Source of the DNA: JAIEPW01 sp964471915
GTDB lineage: Bacteria; Acidobacteriota; Terriglobia; Bryobacterales; Bryobacteraceae
Reading direction: 5' to 3'
DNA length: 64,000 nucleotides
Assembly: GCA_964471915.1 (NCBI GenBank)
Contig: CAYYID010000020.1
Coordinates: 17,234-81,233 of the forward strand
Position 1 is the first letter of the stretch. Each line of letters opens with the position of its first letter. Shown piece by piece: positions 16,631 through 25,230 of the stretch. A model generated the notes under the pieces. That model was not told where the DNA came from and searched no databases. It worked only from the letters and a program-made list of their open reading frames with translations. Both the position numbers and the translations under genes were made by a program.

Positions 16631-17891
16631 TGTCGTCGCGCCAGAGCTTCTGCGCCGCCAGCCACGCGACCCCGGGGAACAGCATCACGATCCCGCTGGC
16701 GATCGCGACGGCCCGGATGCCGATGCCGGCGTCCGCCGCGACCCCCGCCGCGTAGCTCGCCAGGGACAGGGTGAACATGCTGAGCGCGAACTCGGCTGAA
16801 AAAACGCGTCCGCGGAAGCGATCCTCGGTGATACGCATCAGGATGCTGGAGGACTGGGTCCAGATCGCGGAGCCGCCGGTGTGGGCGAGCATCAGGCTCA
16901 GCGCGGCCAGCCAGACGTTCGGCGCGAAGCCGAGCAGGATGTAACCCGCGCCGGCGAGGCCGAAGCCGATCCAGATCAGGCGGCGCATGCGCGCCAGATC
17001 GTTGCCCGAGACCGAAGCGCTGCCGAACGCCCCGATCACCGACCCCAGGCCGCGGGAGCCGAGCAGAACGCTCATGCCGAGGCTGGCGGCCTGCGCGGCG
17101 CTGAGACCGTCCAGGCGTACGGGAAACACGCGCTCGCCAAATAAGGGCAGGATCACCCAGTTGGCGCCCAGCAGGCCGAGCCCGCCTTTCACCATCATGG
17201 TGGCGCTGAGCCGCGCGTCCTGGCGGACGTACCGGAGTCCTTCGGCGACGGGCGAGAAGTCGATCAGGTCGCGCGGGCGCAGGGGGGCGGCGTGGTCCAG
17301 GTGGGGCTCGGCGAATTTCATGCGCCAGATCAGCCAGCCGGAGAACAGGAACGACAGCGAATTCAGTACGAAGACGGCGTCACGGCCGAGGAAGGCCGTG
17401 GCGACGCCGCCGATGGCGGTGCCGAGCGCGAAGTTCACGCTCCAGGTGGTGGCGGAGAGCGCGTTGGCCGCGAGCGTTTCCTCGTCCTTGGTGATGACGG
17501 CGATCACAGCGCTCCGGCCGGGCTCGAACAGCGCCCACATGACGGTTTCGAGAAACAGGAGCACGAAGAGCAGCCAGGCCATTTCTTTGGTCCGGACCAG
17601 GAGCATGGCGGCGACGATGAGCGCGCGGGCGAAGTCCGCGAAGAGCATCACCTTGCGGCGGCTGAGCCGGTCGTTCAAGACGCCCGCGAGCGGCGACGCA
17701 AGGGTCTGCGGCAGCACCTGCATGACGAACGCCGTGGCGACGCTGAGGGCGCTGCCGGTGGTCTCGAGCAGGAACGAGTAAATCGCCACCGAGTAGAACC
17801 AGTCGCCGAGTTCGCTGACGATCTGGGCGAACCACAGGCGGCGGAAGTTCGGGTTGCCGGCCAGCAGGGCGCGGTAGGTGGCGACGGTCAT
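16614..17891 (-). CDS. MFS transporter (DHA3/EntS-like)
   Basis: This 425-residue protein has about 12 hydrophobic segments. The loop GVLNDRLSRRKVMLFAD between helices 2 and 3 is the MFS signature, and the N-terminus NPNFRRLWFAQIVSELGDWFY is typical of the DHA3 drug/siderophore exporter branch. It is an inner-membrane exporter with unknown substrate. It lies 16 nt downstream of the acetyltransferase gene on the same strand, so the two are probably cotranscribed. The neighbouring enzyme might modify the exported compound, which is an inference. Confidence 0.88.
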   Translation of the reverse strand: MTVATYRALLAGNPNFRRLWFAQIVSELGDWFYSVAIYSFLLETTGSALSVATAFVMQVLPQTLASPLAGVLNDRLSRRKVMLFADFARALIVAAMLLVRTKEMAWLLFVLLFLETVMWALFEPGRSAVIAVITKDEETLAANALSATTWSVNFALGTAIGGVATAFLGRDAVFVLNSLSFLFSGWLIWRMKFAEPHLDHAAPLRPRDLIDFSPVAEGLRYVRQDARLSATMMVKGGLGLLGANWVILPLFGERVFPVRLDGLSAAQAASLGMSVLLGSRGLGSVIGAFGSASVSGNDLARMRRLIWIGFGLAGAGYILLGFAPNVWLAALSLMLAHTGGSAIWTQSSSILMRITEDRFRGRVFSAEFALSMFTLSLASYAAGVAADAGIGIRAVAIASGIVMLFPGVAWLAAQKLWRDDIRREG

Positions 17892-17907
17892 CGATTCACG
17901 CTGCGAG

Positions 17908-18453
17908 TCACGCGGCGGCCCACTCGCGGGCGAGCAGGCTGTAGAGCCGCAGGTCCATGCCCTTCCCGTGGAGCCATTGCGCTTCGCGCTGCGTCCCTTC
18001 GAAGGTGAAGCCGAGCCGTTCGGCGATCGCGCAACTGCGGGCGTTGCCGGCGGCGCAGCGGATCTCCACGCGGTTGAGCTTCCATTCGAGAAAGCAGTGC
18101 CCGATCAGGAGCCGGGCCGCCGAGGTTACGATCCCGCGGCCTTGCGCGGACGCGGCCAGCCAGTAACCGATCTCGACCTTGCGGTTCGTCCAGTCGATGG
18201 GGCGGCAGCCGATGCCGCCCGTCAATTCCTCGTTCGCAAAGATGCCGCCCTGAAACCCAAGATTGTCCGCCCATCGCCGGGCGGTAGAGCGGATGAACTC
18301 GCGGGCGTCGTCCACGGACCGGGTATGCTCCACCCAGGGGAGCCAGGCGTCCAGGTGCGCGCGATTGGCCTCGACCGCGGCGAACAAGCTGGGGGCGTCA
18401 GCCTCGCCATAAGAACGGATGGAGATTTGAGAGTCCCCCCGCAGTTCGAACAT
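17908..18453 (-). CDS. GNAT N-acetyltransferase, RimJ/RimL type
   Basis: This 181-residue protein covers one GNAT domain. ISIRSYGEADAPSLFAAVEANRAHLDAWLPW is the usual RimJ/RimL N-terminus. The acetyl-CoA loop is the Q/RxxGxG/A variant AQGRGIVTSA, and the C-terminal motif is NARSCAIAERLGFTFEGTQREAQW. It transfers an acetyl group to a protein N-terminus or small amine; the target is unknown. It is the first gene of a likely two-gene operon with the MFS transporter. Confidence 0.88.
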   Translation of the reverse strand: MFELRGDSQISIRSYGEADAPSLFAAVEANRAHLDAWLPWVEHTRSVDDAREFIRSTARRWADNLGFQGGIFANEELTGGIGCRPIDWTNRKVEIGYWLAASAQGRGIVTSAARLLIGHCFLEWKLNRVEIRCAAGNARSCAIAERLGFTFEGTQREAQWLHGKGMDLRLYSLLAREWAAA

Positions 18454-18522
18454 GCCTTATGGTACCCCGAATGCGGGATCGCGCCCCGGGACGAGCCGTC
18501 CCAAAAGCGGACACTGGGAACG

Positions 18523-18554
18523 TGCTATGTTATTGAGAGATAAGGCTCTTATCT
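18523..18554 (+). promoter_or_regulatory. Extended -10 followed by a 7-bp stem-loop at the presumed 5' end of the response-regulator mRNA
   Basis: TG-N-TATGTT (hexamer 18526-18531) predicts a transcript start near 18538. A perfect inverted repeat AGATAAG/CTTATCT with a 3-nt loop occupies 18538-18554, so it would form the first structure of the leader or act as an operator at the start site. Confidence 0.4.
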
Positions 18555-18645
18555 TGGTGGTCCAAGTGCGGGGTCAGGATACCTGGATTCCGGCCTTGCA
18601 GGACGGAACTTTCGGCAGCGAAATTCGGTAAGGCATAGGAAGGGC

Positions 18646-20043
18646 ATGATCTCCGGCATCGCTACAAAAGACTCCATGAAGACCGCGAACCGGCCGGCGC
18701 GCATCCTGGTGGCCGACGACCAGCAGGACGTGCTGGAAGCGTTACGGCTGATGTTGAAGGCCGAGGGCTACCAGATCGAGCTGGCGACCTCGCCGGGCAG
18801 CGCGATCTCCGCGGTGGAGACCAAGGACTTCGATGTCGTCCTGATCGACCTGAACTACACGCGGGACACGACGTCCGGCCAGGAAGGGCTGGACCTGCTG
18901 ACCCGCATCCAGGCCATCGACCCGATGCTGCCGGTGGTGGTGATGACCGCCTGGGGCAGCGTGGACCTGGCGGTGGAAGCGATGCGGCGCGGCGCGCGCG
19001 ATTTTATCCAGAAGCCGTGGGACAACGCGCGGCTGCTGGCGATCGTCTCGACGCAGGCGGAACTGGCGCAGGCGCTGCGGCGGGGCGCGCGGCTGGAGGC
19101 CGAGAACCGGCTGCTGCGGACCGACGGACGGCCGGCGCTGATCGCCGAGGCGGCGTCGATGCAGCCGGTGCTGCAGTTGATCACCAAGGTGGGTCCGTCG
19201 GACGCGAACGTTCTGATCACCGGCGAGCCGGGCACGGGCAAGGAAGTGGTGGCGCAGACGCTGCACACTATTTCGCTGCGCTCGAATAAGCCGATGGTGA
19301 CGGTGAACGCGGGGGGCTTGGCCGAAGGGATCTTCGAGAGCGAGCTGTTCGGCCACGTGAAGGGCGCGTTCACCGACGCCAAGATGGACCGCGTGGGGCG
19401 CTTTGAGCTGGCGGACACCGGGACGCTCTTCCTGGACGAGATCGCGAACGTGCCGATGAACCTGCAGGCGAAGCTGCTGCGAGTACTCGAAGTCGGCGAG
19501 ATGGAGCGGGTCGGCTCGTCGAAAACCAAGCGGGTGGATGTGCGGGTGATCTCGGCGACGAACGCGAATCTGGCGGAGGAAGTGGCCAACGGGCGGTTCC
19601 GGCAGGATCTGGTGTTCCGGCTGAACACGATCGAGATCCATCTGCCGCCGCTGCGGGAGCGGCGCGAGGACATTCCGCTGCTGGCGAATCATTTTCTCGG
19701 GGTCCATGCGCGGCGGTACCGCAAGAACCTGAAGGGGTTCGACGCAGCGGCGATGCACCAGATGCTGGAGAATCCGTGGCAGGGCAACGTCCGCGAATTG
19801 AACCACGTGGTGGAGCGGGCGGTGCTGCTGGCGGGCGATGACCTGGTGCGGGCGGCGGACATTGCGCCGCGGGCTCCGTCGCAGAGTTCGGCGCGGCTGG
19901 AGGAGATGAGCCTCGAGGACGTGGAGGCGTTTCTGATCAAGAAGGCGCTCGCGCGCTACGCGGGCAACGTGAGCCACGCGGCGAACGCACTGGGATTGAG
20001 CCGGAGCGCGCTCTACCGGCGGCTGCAGCGTTACGGGTTGTGA
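18646..20043 (+). CDS. NtrC-family sigma54-dependent response regulator
   Basis: This 465-residue protein has three parts. The receiver domain (about 18-135) has acidic residues in VADDQQD and the phosphoacceptor Asp68 in VVLIDLNY. The AAA+ sigma54-activation domain (about 160-395) has Walker A GEPGTGKE, and its sigma54-contact loop reads GAFTDA rather than the usual GAFTGA. The Fis-type HTH at the C-terminus is VSHAANALGLSRSALYRRLQRYG. It activates sigma54 promoters when phosphorylated, very likely by the histidine kinase 24 nt downstream. ATG 18646 has GGAAGGG close upstream; ATG 18676 is an alternative. Confidence 0.93.
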   Translation: MISGIATKDSMKTANRPARILVADDQQDVLEALRLMLKAEGYQIELATSPGSAISAVETKDFDVVLIDLNYTRDTTSGQEGLDLLTRIQAIDPMLPVVVMTAWGSVDLAVEAMRRGARDFIQKPWDNARLLAIVSTQAELAQALRRGARLEAENRLLRTDGRPALIAEAASMQPVLQLITKVGPSDANVLITGEPGTGKEVVAQTLHTISLRSNKPMVTVNAGGLAEGIFESELFGHVKGAFTDAKMDRVGRFELADTGTLFLDEIANVPMNLQAKLLRVLEVGEMERVGSSKTKRVDVRVISATNANLAEEVANGRFRQDLVFRLNTIEIHLPPLRERREDIPLLANHFLGVHARRYRKNLKGFDAAAMHQMLENPWQGNVRELNHVVERAVLLAGDDLVRAADIAPRAPSQSSARLEEMSLEDVEAFLIKKALARYAGNVSHAANALGLSRSALYRRLQRYGL

Positions 20044-20066
20044 GATCCTGATCGGTCGGTCCTAAT

Positions 20067-21383
20067 TTGCCCCGGTTCGTTCACGAACAACGCGTCCTGT
20101 TCACCGCGCTGGGAGCGGGCTTCCCGGCGGTGCTGGTCGCGATGATCATGCTGTGGACGGGCGACTACACGCCCAAGGTCCAGTGGACCCTCTCGGTGGT
20201 GATCCTCGGGGCGTGGCTCGGCCTGGGCGCGGGCGCCAAGGAACTGGTCGCGCAGCCGCTGCGGACCATCGCCAACTTACTCGAAGCGATGCGCGAGGGC
20301 GACTACTCGATCCGCGCGCGCGGCGCGGACCACGAGGACGCGCTCGGCGAAGTGATCCAGCAGGTAAACGCGATGGGCACCACGCTGCGCGCGCAGCGGC
20401 TGGGCGCGCTCGAGGCCACCACCCTGCTGCGCAAGGTGATGGAGGAGATCGACGTCGCGGTGTTCGCCTTCGATGGCGACCAGAAGCTCCGGCTGGTGAA
20501 CCGCGCCGGCGAGAAGCTCGTGGGGCAGCCGGCGGAGCGGATCCTGGAGCTGGACGCGAAGTCGCTGGGTCTGGCCGATTGCCTCGAAGGCGAGGAGGTG
20601 CAGACCATCCAGCGCTCGTTCCCCTCCGGCCAGGGCCGCTGGGGCGTGAACCGGACGATGTTCCGGGAGGGCGGGCTGCCGCACACGCTGCTGGTAATCA
20701 CGGACCTGACGCGCGCACTGCGCGATGAAGAGCTGGCGGCCTGGCAGCGGATCGTGCGGGTGCTGGGGCACGAGCTGAACAATTCGCTGGCGCCGATCAA
20801 GTCGATCGCGGGATCGCTGGAGTCGCTGGTGACGCGGACGCCGCGCCCGGAAGACTGGGAAGACGACATGAAGAGCGGCCTGAAGATCATCGCCTCGCGC
20901 GCGGAGTCGCTGAGCCGCTTCATGAGTTCCTACGCCCGGCTGGCGAAGCTGCCGCGCCCGCAACTGGCGCCGCTTGAGATTGGACCATGGATCGAGAACG
21001 TGGTGCGGCTGGAGACGCGCATGACGCCGGCGCTCCAGCGCGGCGAGCCGGTGACGATTCAGGGCGATCGCGACCAACTGGAGCAGGTGCTGATCAACCT
21101 GATCAAGAACGGCGTGGAGGCGGCGGGGGAGACGCAGGGCGGCGTCACGGTCGGCTGGGAGCGGGAGCCCGGCAAGGTGTCGATCTGGGTCCGCGATACC
21201 GGTCCCGGCCTGTCGAATACGAACAATCTGTTCGTGCCTTTCTTTACAACCAAGCCCGGAGGCTCCGGGATTGGGCTGGTGCTGTGCCGGCAGATCGTGG
21301 AGGGACACGACGGGACGCTGGAACTCCGCAACCGCACCGATGTCCGGGGTTGCGAGGCCAGGATCACTTTGCCGGTAACGTGA
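20067..21383 (+). CDS. NtrY-like membrane sensor histidine kinase
   Basis: This 438-residue kinase starts at TTG 20067. Two N-terminal membrane helices (about 12-30 and 38-56) are followed by a HAMP-like linker (PLRTIANLLEAMREGDYS) and a PAS domain (about 125-225). The dimerisation box is VLGHELNNSLAPIKSIAGS with the phosphorylated His. The ATP-binding domain has NLIKNGVEA, DTGPGL and GGSGIGL. It would phosphorylate the NtrC-type regulator encoded immediately upstream. No large periplasmic loop exists, so sensing is likely cytoplasmic or within the membrane. Confidence 0.93.
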   Translation: MPRFVHEQRVLFTALGAGFPAVLVAMIMLWTGDYTPKVQWTLSVVILGAWLGLGAGAKELVAQPLRTIANLLEAMREGDYSIRARGADHEDALGEVIQQVNAMGTTLRAQRLGALEATTLLRKVMEEIDVAVFAFDGDQKLRLVNRAGEKLVGQPAERILELDAKSLGLADCLEGEEVQTIQRSFPSGQGRWGVNRTMFREGGLPHTLLVITDLTRALRDEELAAWQRIVRVLGHELNNSLAPIKSIAGSLESLVTRTPRPEDWEDDMKSGLKIIASRAESLSRFMSSYARLAKLPRPQLAPLEIGPWIENVVRLETRMTPALQRGEPVTIQGDRDQLEQVLINLIKNGVEAAGETQGGVTVGWEREPGKVSIWVRDTGPGLSNTNNLFVPFFTTKPGGSGIGLVLCRQIVEGHDGTLELRNRTDVRGCEARITLPVT

Positions 21384-21447
21384 ACACTTCCGGAAGCAGT
21401 CTGCACATCTTCCGGTGAGGGCTCAAAGCCCTGCCGGAGGACAGACA

Positions 21448-22164
21448 GTGAACGAGAAGACGGGACGCGAACTCATCGTCAATTACGCCAAGTACCAGAT
21501 CGGCGCCCACTACCTCGCCGGGACCCGAGGCGCAGTCCCGGACGGCGGCCCGGTGCTGGGCCGCAGCGTGACGATTTACCAGCAGCCGAGGTGGAAGAAC
21601 CTGTGCGTCCATACGGCGGTCAACAGCAAAGGGCGGTGTTGGGGCCGCTATGACGCCAAGGGGCTGGGCGGTTACATCTTCAGCGCCACCGGCAGCAAAC
21701 TGCAGGCGCTGCGGGAATACCACGCGAAGCACGAGCCGGCGCCGATCGAGGCGTGGCCGGCTTTCGAAAAGCCCGGAATGTCGCCGCGCCGGCTGACGAA
21801 GAACGACGGCGACTCGATCGCGCTCGCGGAGGATTGCCGGGGAAAACGCCACTTCGATTGCATCGGTTTTATCTTCTGGGTACTGAACATGGTGGCGCCG
21901 AGACCGGAGTGGGCAAACTACGGAATCAAGGGATACGCGTACGGTTCCTTCGACCTGATCGAGAAGATCGGGCCGCTGCCCCAACACAAACTTATGGATG
22001 GGGATATCGTGACGGATGGTGTGCACCACATCGGCTTCGCCGTCGCCAGCGGCTGGGTCATCCACGCCAAGTGGGAGTCCGAAGGAGTGGTCGTGGAGCC
22101 GTACTCGGATCCGAAGCGCGATTGGTCCGTGAGCCGGGTGAAGAGCGAAGTCTTCGGCTCGTGA
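21448..22164 (+). CDS. NlpC/P60-like cysteine hydrolase-fold protein
   Basis: This 238-residue protein carries a CHAP/NlpC-like arrangement: FDCIGFIFWVLN supplies the candidate nucleophile Cys and HHIGFAVASGWVIHA the candidate His. Enzymes of this fold cleave peptidoglycan peptides or amides, but there is no signal peptide, so an intracellular or non-classical role is possible. GTG 21448 is preferred because GGAGG lies 8 nt upstream; the earlier in-frame GTG at 21415 lacks a site. A 6-bp hairpin (AGGGCT/AGCCCT, 21418-21432) lies between this gene and the histidine kinase. Confidence 0.65.
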   Translation: MNEKTGRELIVNYAKYQIGAHYLAGTRGAVPDGGPVLGRSVTIYQQPRWKNLCVHTAVNSKGRCWGRYDAKGLGGYIFSATGSKLQALREYHAKHEPAPIEAWPAFEKPGMSPRRLTKNDGDSIALAEDCRGKRHFDCIGFIFWVLNMVAPRPEWANYGIKGYAYGSFDLIEKIGPLPQHKLMDGDIVTDGVHHIGFAVASGWVIHAKWESEGVVVEPYSDPKRDWSVSRVKSEVFGS

Positions 22165-22209
22165 GGGTCGCGGTTGTGCGGGAGTCCGCCGGATCGTATG
22201 CTGAGCAGC

Positions 22210-22629
22210 ATGCGGGAGTTCCGGACCACGATTGACCTCGACGCGCCGCGCACTGCGGTGTGGGCGGTGCTGCGCGACGTGGAGCGGTGGCCCGAGTGGA
22301 CCGCCAGCGTTCGCGCGGTGCGGTTCCAGAGCGGGGCCGAACTGGAAGCAGGCGCGCGGGTCCACGTGGTCCAGCCGCGCCTGCCGCCGGGCGTGTGGAC
22401 CGTGACGGCGTGCGAGGGCGACCGGGGGTTCGAATGGGTGCTGCGGAACCCCGGTTCGCGCATCACGGCCGGGCACTGGATCGAGGACCTGCCCGAAGGC
22501 TGCCGCGTTGTCCTCACCGTGCGGATCGAGGGAGTGCTGAGCGGCTTAATCGGCTGGATGACCGGATCCCTGACCCGGCAGTACATGGCGATGGAAGCCG
22601 AGGGCCTGAAGAAGCGGAGCGAGGCGTGA
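22210..22629 (+). CDS. SRPBCC (polyketide cyclase/START-like) protein
   Basis: This 139-residue protein fits the SRPBCC fold: MREFRTTIDLDAPRTAVWAVLRDVERWPEWTASV is the typical first strand and helix, and the C-terminal helix is GWMTGSLTRQYMAMEAEGLKKR. Such proteins bind a hydrophobic ligand in a deep cavity; the ligand is unknown. A TATGCT -10-like hexamer (22196-22201) lies 8 nt before ATG 22210, so this start is preferred. ATG 22198 in the same frame is possible. Confidence 0.75.
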   Translation: MREFRTTIDLDAPRTAVWAVLRDVERWPEWTASVRAVRFQSGAELEAGARVHVVQPRLPPGVWTVTACEGDRGFEWVLRNPGSRITAGHWIEDLPEGCRVVLTVRIEGVLSGLIGWMTGSLTRQYMAMEAEGLKKRSEA

Positions 22630-22653
22630 CGGTCGCGGCGTAATGGTGAACGA

Positions 22654-22956
22654 CTACGCTTCGCGACCCAAGGAGAAGCGGATGGCGCGGCAGATCCCTT
22701 CGAGGAGGGCCGGCGTGAGCGACCCGACCCGCCTTTCCAGCTTGTCCGCCGTTACCGTAGCGATGCGATGGAGATTCACTGCGCATGCGTTCTTCATGCC
22801 GTCTTGCTCATCCAAGACCACCTCCGACGGGACGCCGCGTATGGTCGAAGGGATGGGAGCCACGGTGACGGAAGTCAAATAGCCAAGGGCGGGGTTACGG
22901 GTGACGATCACCGCGGGGCGCCGCTTGCCGGGAGACCCGAAATGGCAGAGGTAGAA
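22654..22956 (-). pseudogene. N-terminally truncated MazF/PemK-type toxin
   Basis: The frame from 22956 reads FYLCHFGSPGKRRPAVIVTRN and then LTSVTVAPIPSTIRGVPSEVVL, DGMKNACAVNLHRIATV and a C-terminal helix. This is the body of a PemK/MazF endoribonuclease. A TAG stands immediately before FYLC, and no ATG, GTG or TTG occurs until the GTG at 22911, which would remove the first strand and the conserved RRPA segment. The normal start and first residues (about 5-10) are therefore missing. It lies 13 nt after the amidohydrolase stop, suggesting a deletion joined the two. No antitoxin gene is adjacent. Confidence 0.65.
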
Positions 22957-22969
22957 CTATCCCACACAA

Positions 22970-24157
22970 TCACCACTTGAGCCGGTTCACGACCACTTTG
23001 CCGTCGTTCACCACGAACAGCACATCCTGCAGATTTCCCACGTCGGCCAGCGGACTCCGCTCCACGACCACCAGGTCGGCTTCCATACCCGGCCTGAGTG
23101 ACCCCGTGCGCCTGGCGATGCCGAGGCACTCGGCGGCCACCGAGGTCGCGGCTTTGATGGCCTCGACGGGCGGCATGCCGGCGGCGGCGAGTTCCATCAC
23201 CTCGTGCGGCATGCGGCGGTTGGAGCGCGGCCCGTAGCCGGTATCGGTGCCGGCGACCATGCGGATGCCCGCCTTCCACGCCGCGGCCGCAGTCTCTTTG
23301 ATCCGCGGGTACATGTGCCGGCCGCGGACCTGGAGCCCCGCGTCGTCGTAATCGCCGCCCGGCTGGATCAGGTCCTCGACCGTGGCGATGGTGGGGACGA
23401 AGTAGGTCCCCTTCTGCTTCATGAGCGCGAGCGTCTCCGCGCTGAGATACGTTCCGTGCTCGATCGAGTGGACCCCGGCCTTGACCGCGGCGAACGCGCC
23501 CTCGTTGCCGTGGGCGTGCGCGGCGACGGGGATGCCGCGGGTCTTGGCCTCGTCGACGATCGCGGACAGCTCGTCGTCCGAGAAGAGGCGTTTGCGTGGA
23601 TCGGTCTCCGGCAGCCCGGCGCGCTCCGTGGCGTTGATCTTGATGACGTCGATCTTGCGCTCGAGGTTCGCCTTTACCAGCCGCCGGACGTTCATCGTGC
23701 CCACGGCGCCGTTCATGAGGTCCATAAGCGACGGATGGTCGAGGAACATCTGCTCGGCGACGCGCGGGCGCACGTGGTAGCCGGACGCCAGGATCTCCGG
23801 GATGTCTTTCATGCCGGCGCGGTGGAGGTCCCGCATGCCGGTATCGATGTAGTGGCCGACGCCCAGCGAACGCGCGGTGGTGGTGCCGTAGCGGAGGGCG
23901 CGACGCGCGTCCTCGAGGTTGCGGATGTGGACGTGCGCGTCGACAAAGCCCGGCGTCACCCACTTGCCTTCGAGGTCGAAGACGGTGGCGCCGGCCGGCG
24001 CGGCGCCGCCCGGCTCGATACTGGCGATCTTGCCGTCGCGAATGACGATGGTGGCGTTGCGGGCCGGCTCGTTCGCGACACCGTCGACGACGTTGGCGCG
24101 CGTCAACACCAGGGTCTGCGCGGAGAGGCAGGCCGCCAGGAAGAAGGCGAGTCTCAC
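22970..24157 (-). CDS. Secreted amidohydrolase (imidazolonepropionase/prolidase-like)
   Basis: This 395-residue metal-dependent hydrolase has a signal peptide (RLAFFLAACLSAQ). The metal site HVH is in GFVDAHVHIRN, a Lys (IDVIKINATE) lies in the middle, the later His residues are in HAHGNEG and IEHGTYLS, and the Asp is in VAGTDTGYG. It probably cleaves a cyclic amide or dipeptide in the periplasm. The GTG start overlaps the stop of the upstream hydrolase gene as GTGA, indicating translational coupling. Confidence 0.88.
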   Translation of the reverse strand: MRLAFFLAACLSAQTLVLTRANVVDGVANEPARNATIVIRDGKIASIEPGGAAPAGATVFDLEGKWVTPGFVDAHVHIRNLEDARRALRYGTTTARSLGVGHYIDTGMRDLHRAGMKDIPEILASGYHVRPRVAEQMFLDHPSLMDLMNGAVGTMNVRRLVKANLERKIDVIKINATERAGLPETDPRKRLFSDDELSAIVDEAKTRGIPVAAHAHGNEGAFAAVKAGVHSIEHGTYLSAETLALMKQKGTYFVPTIATVEDLIQPGGDYDDAGLQVRGRHMYPRIKETAAAAWKAGIRMVAGTDTGYGPRSNRRMPHEVMELAAAGMPPVEAIKAATSVAAECLGIARRTGSLRPGMEADLVVVERSPLADVGNLQDVLFVVNDGKVVVNRLKW

Positions 24158-25185
24158 CGCGCGCCTCCCGAGGCGGCGCCGTCCAGGCCAAAGTGCTTGC
24201 GGAACCAGTTGCCGGCCAGCTTCGAGGTGGTCTCGAACGCTTCGCCGATGTAGGCCTCGAAGTGCGTGATCGCGGGGATCACGTGGTACTCCTTCGGACC
24301 CGTGTGCAGGTCATAGGCGGCCTTCGCGGCGTTGTCGTTGTTGATCAGCTCGTCTTTTTCCGCGGCGATCCACATCACGGGGCGGTTACCGATCAGCGGC
24401 ACGGAGTGCAGCGGCCGGTACTCGGCGATCGCCTGGTTGGTTTCGACGTCCACCATGCGGCGCGTGGAGTAGCCGGTTTCGAACTCGCCGCCCTGGCCGG
24501 TGCGGGCGCGCTGGATGGCGTCCTCCAGCAGGGGACCTTTCAGCAGGTAGGGCCCCGGCTGAGCCATCTTGCCGGCGATCCCCGGGATCTGGCAGGCGAC
24601 TACCTTGACGCGGGCGTCGAGCGCGGCGACGGTCATGGTGTGCCCGCCGGCGAAGCTCGAGCCCCAGATGCCGATCCGCTCGGGGTCCACGCCCGGCTCG
24701 CCCTGCAGGTAGGAGATCGCGTTGCGGTAATCCTCCACCTGCTTCATGGGGAGCAGGCGGGTGCGCTTCACCACGACTTTGGCGTCGGCGTAATGGAAGC
24801 GCTTGTCATCCGGGGTGCGGATGCGTTCCACCGTGGAGACAAAGCCGTCGCTCTCGCCCCAGCCGCGGTAATCGATCGCCATGGCGACCATGCCCATTTC
24901 GGCGAAGCGCGCGGCGTACTTTTCGATCGAGAAGTGCGTTCCGGCCCAGCCCTGGCCCAGCACGATGCCGGGCAGCTTCGCCTTGGCGGCGGTGAAGCCC
25001 TTCGGATAGAAGATCTTGCCGTAGCAGGCGACGCCGTCGCTGTAGTAGGTGATTTCCTTGGACGTAACTCCGTCGCCGAGCTTGTATTTCCAATCCTGCG
25101 GCGTGAGTCCGGTTTTGAGCTTCTTTTCCTGCCCGGAGGCGAGCAGCGCGGCCGACAGAGCGAGGGCACAGATACGGTAGGTCAT
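24154..25185 (-). CDS. Secreted alpha/beta hydrolase
   Basis: This 343-residue protein has a signal peptide (YRICALALSAALLASGQ). It has the alpha/beta-hydrolase fold with oxyanion segment VLGQGWAGTHFS, nucleophile elbow IGIWGSSFAGGHT (GSSFAGG rather than strict GxSxG), an acidic residue near WIAAEKDELI and the catalytic His in ITHFEAYIG. The substrate is unknown, probably an ester or peptide. It is coupled to the amidohydrolase by a 4-nt overlap. ATG 25185 is chosen for the signal peptide; ATG 25200 and 25227 are also in frame. Confidence 0.82.
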   Translation of the reverse strand: MTYRICALALSAALLASGQEKKLKTGLTPQDWKYKLGDGVTSKEITYYSDGVACYGKIFYPKGFTAAKAKLPGIVLGQGWAGTHFSIEKYAARFAEMGMVAMAIDYRGWGESDGFVSTVERIRTPDDKRFHYADAKVVVKRTRLLPMKQVEDYRNAISYLQGEPGVDPERIGIWGSSFAGGHTMTVAALDARVKVVACQIPGIAGKMAQPGPYLLKGPLLEDAIQRARTGQGGEFETGYSTRRMVDVETNQAIAEYRPLHSVPLIGNRPVMWIAAEKDELINNDNAAKAAYDLHTGPKEYHVIPAITHFEAYIGEAFETTSKLAGNWFRKHFGLDGAASGGAR

Positions 25186-25186
25186 A

Positions 25187-25214
25187 CGGGTTGCAGGCAT
25201 TTCACTACAACCCG
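25187..25214. repeat. 7-bp inverted repeat between the pseudo-caspase gene and the hydrolase gene
   Basis: CGGGTTG (25187-25193) pairs with CAACCCG (25208-25214) across a 14-nt loop. It could be a weak terminator for the upstream caspase-like gene or a site that controls hydrolase translation, since it abuts the ATG at 25185. Confidence 0.3.
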
Positions 25215-25230
25215 GAGGCTCTGTCAAACG

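Noticed and set aside
18570..18605. Possible sigma54 promoter (GG followed by GC) before the response regulator
   Set aside because: The spacing is 11 nt rather than the required 10 and the flanking bases do not fit.
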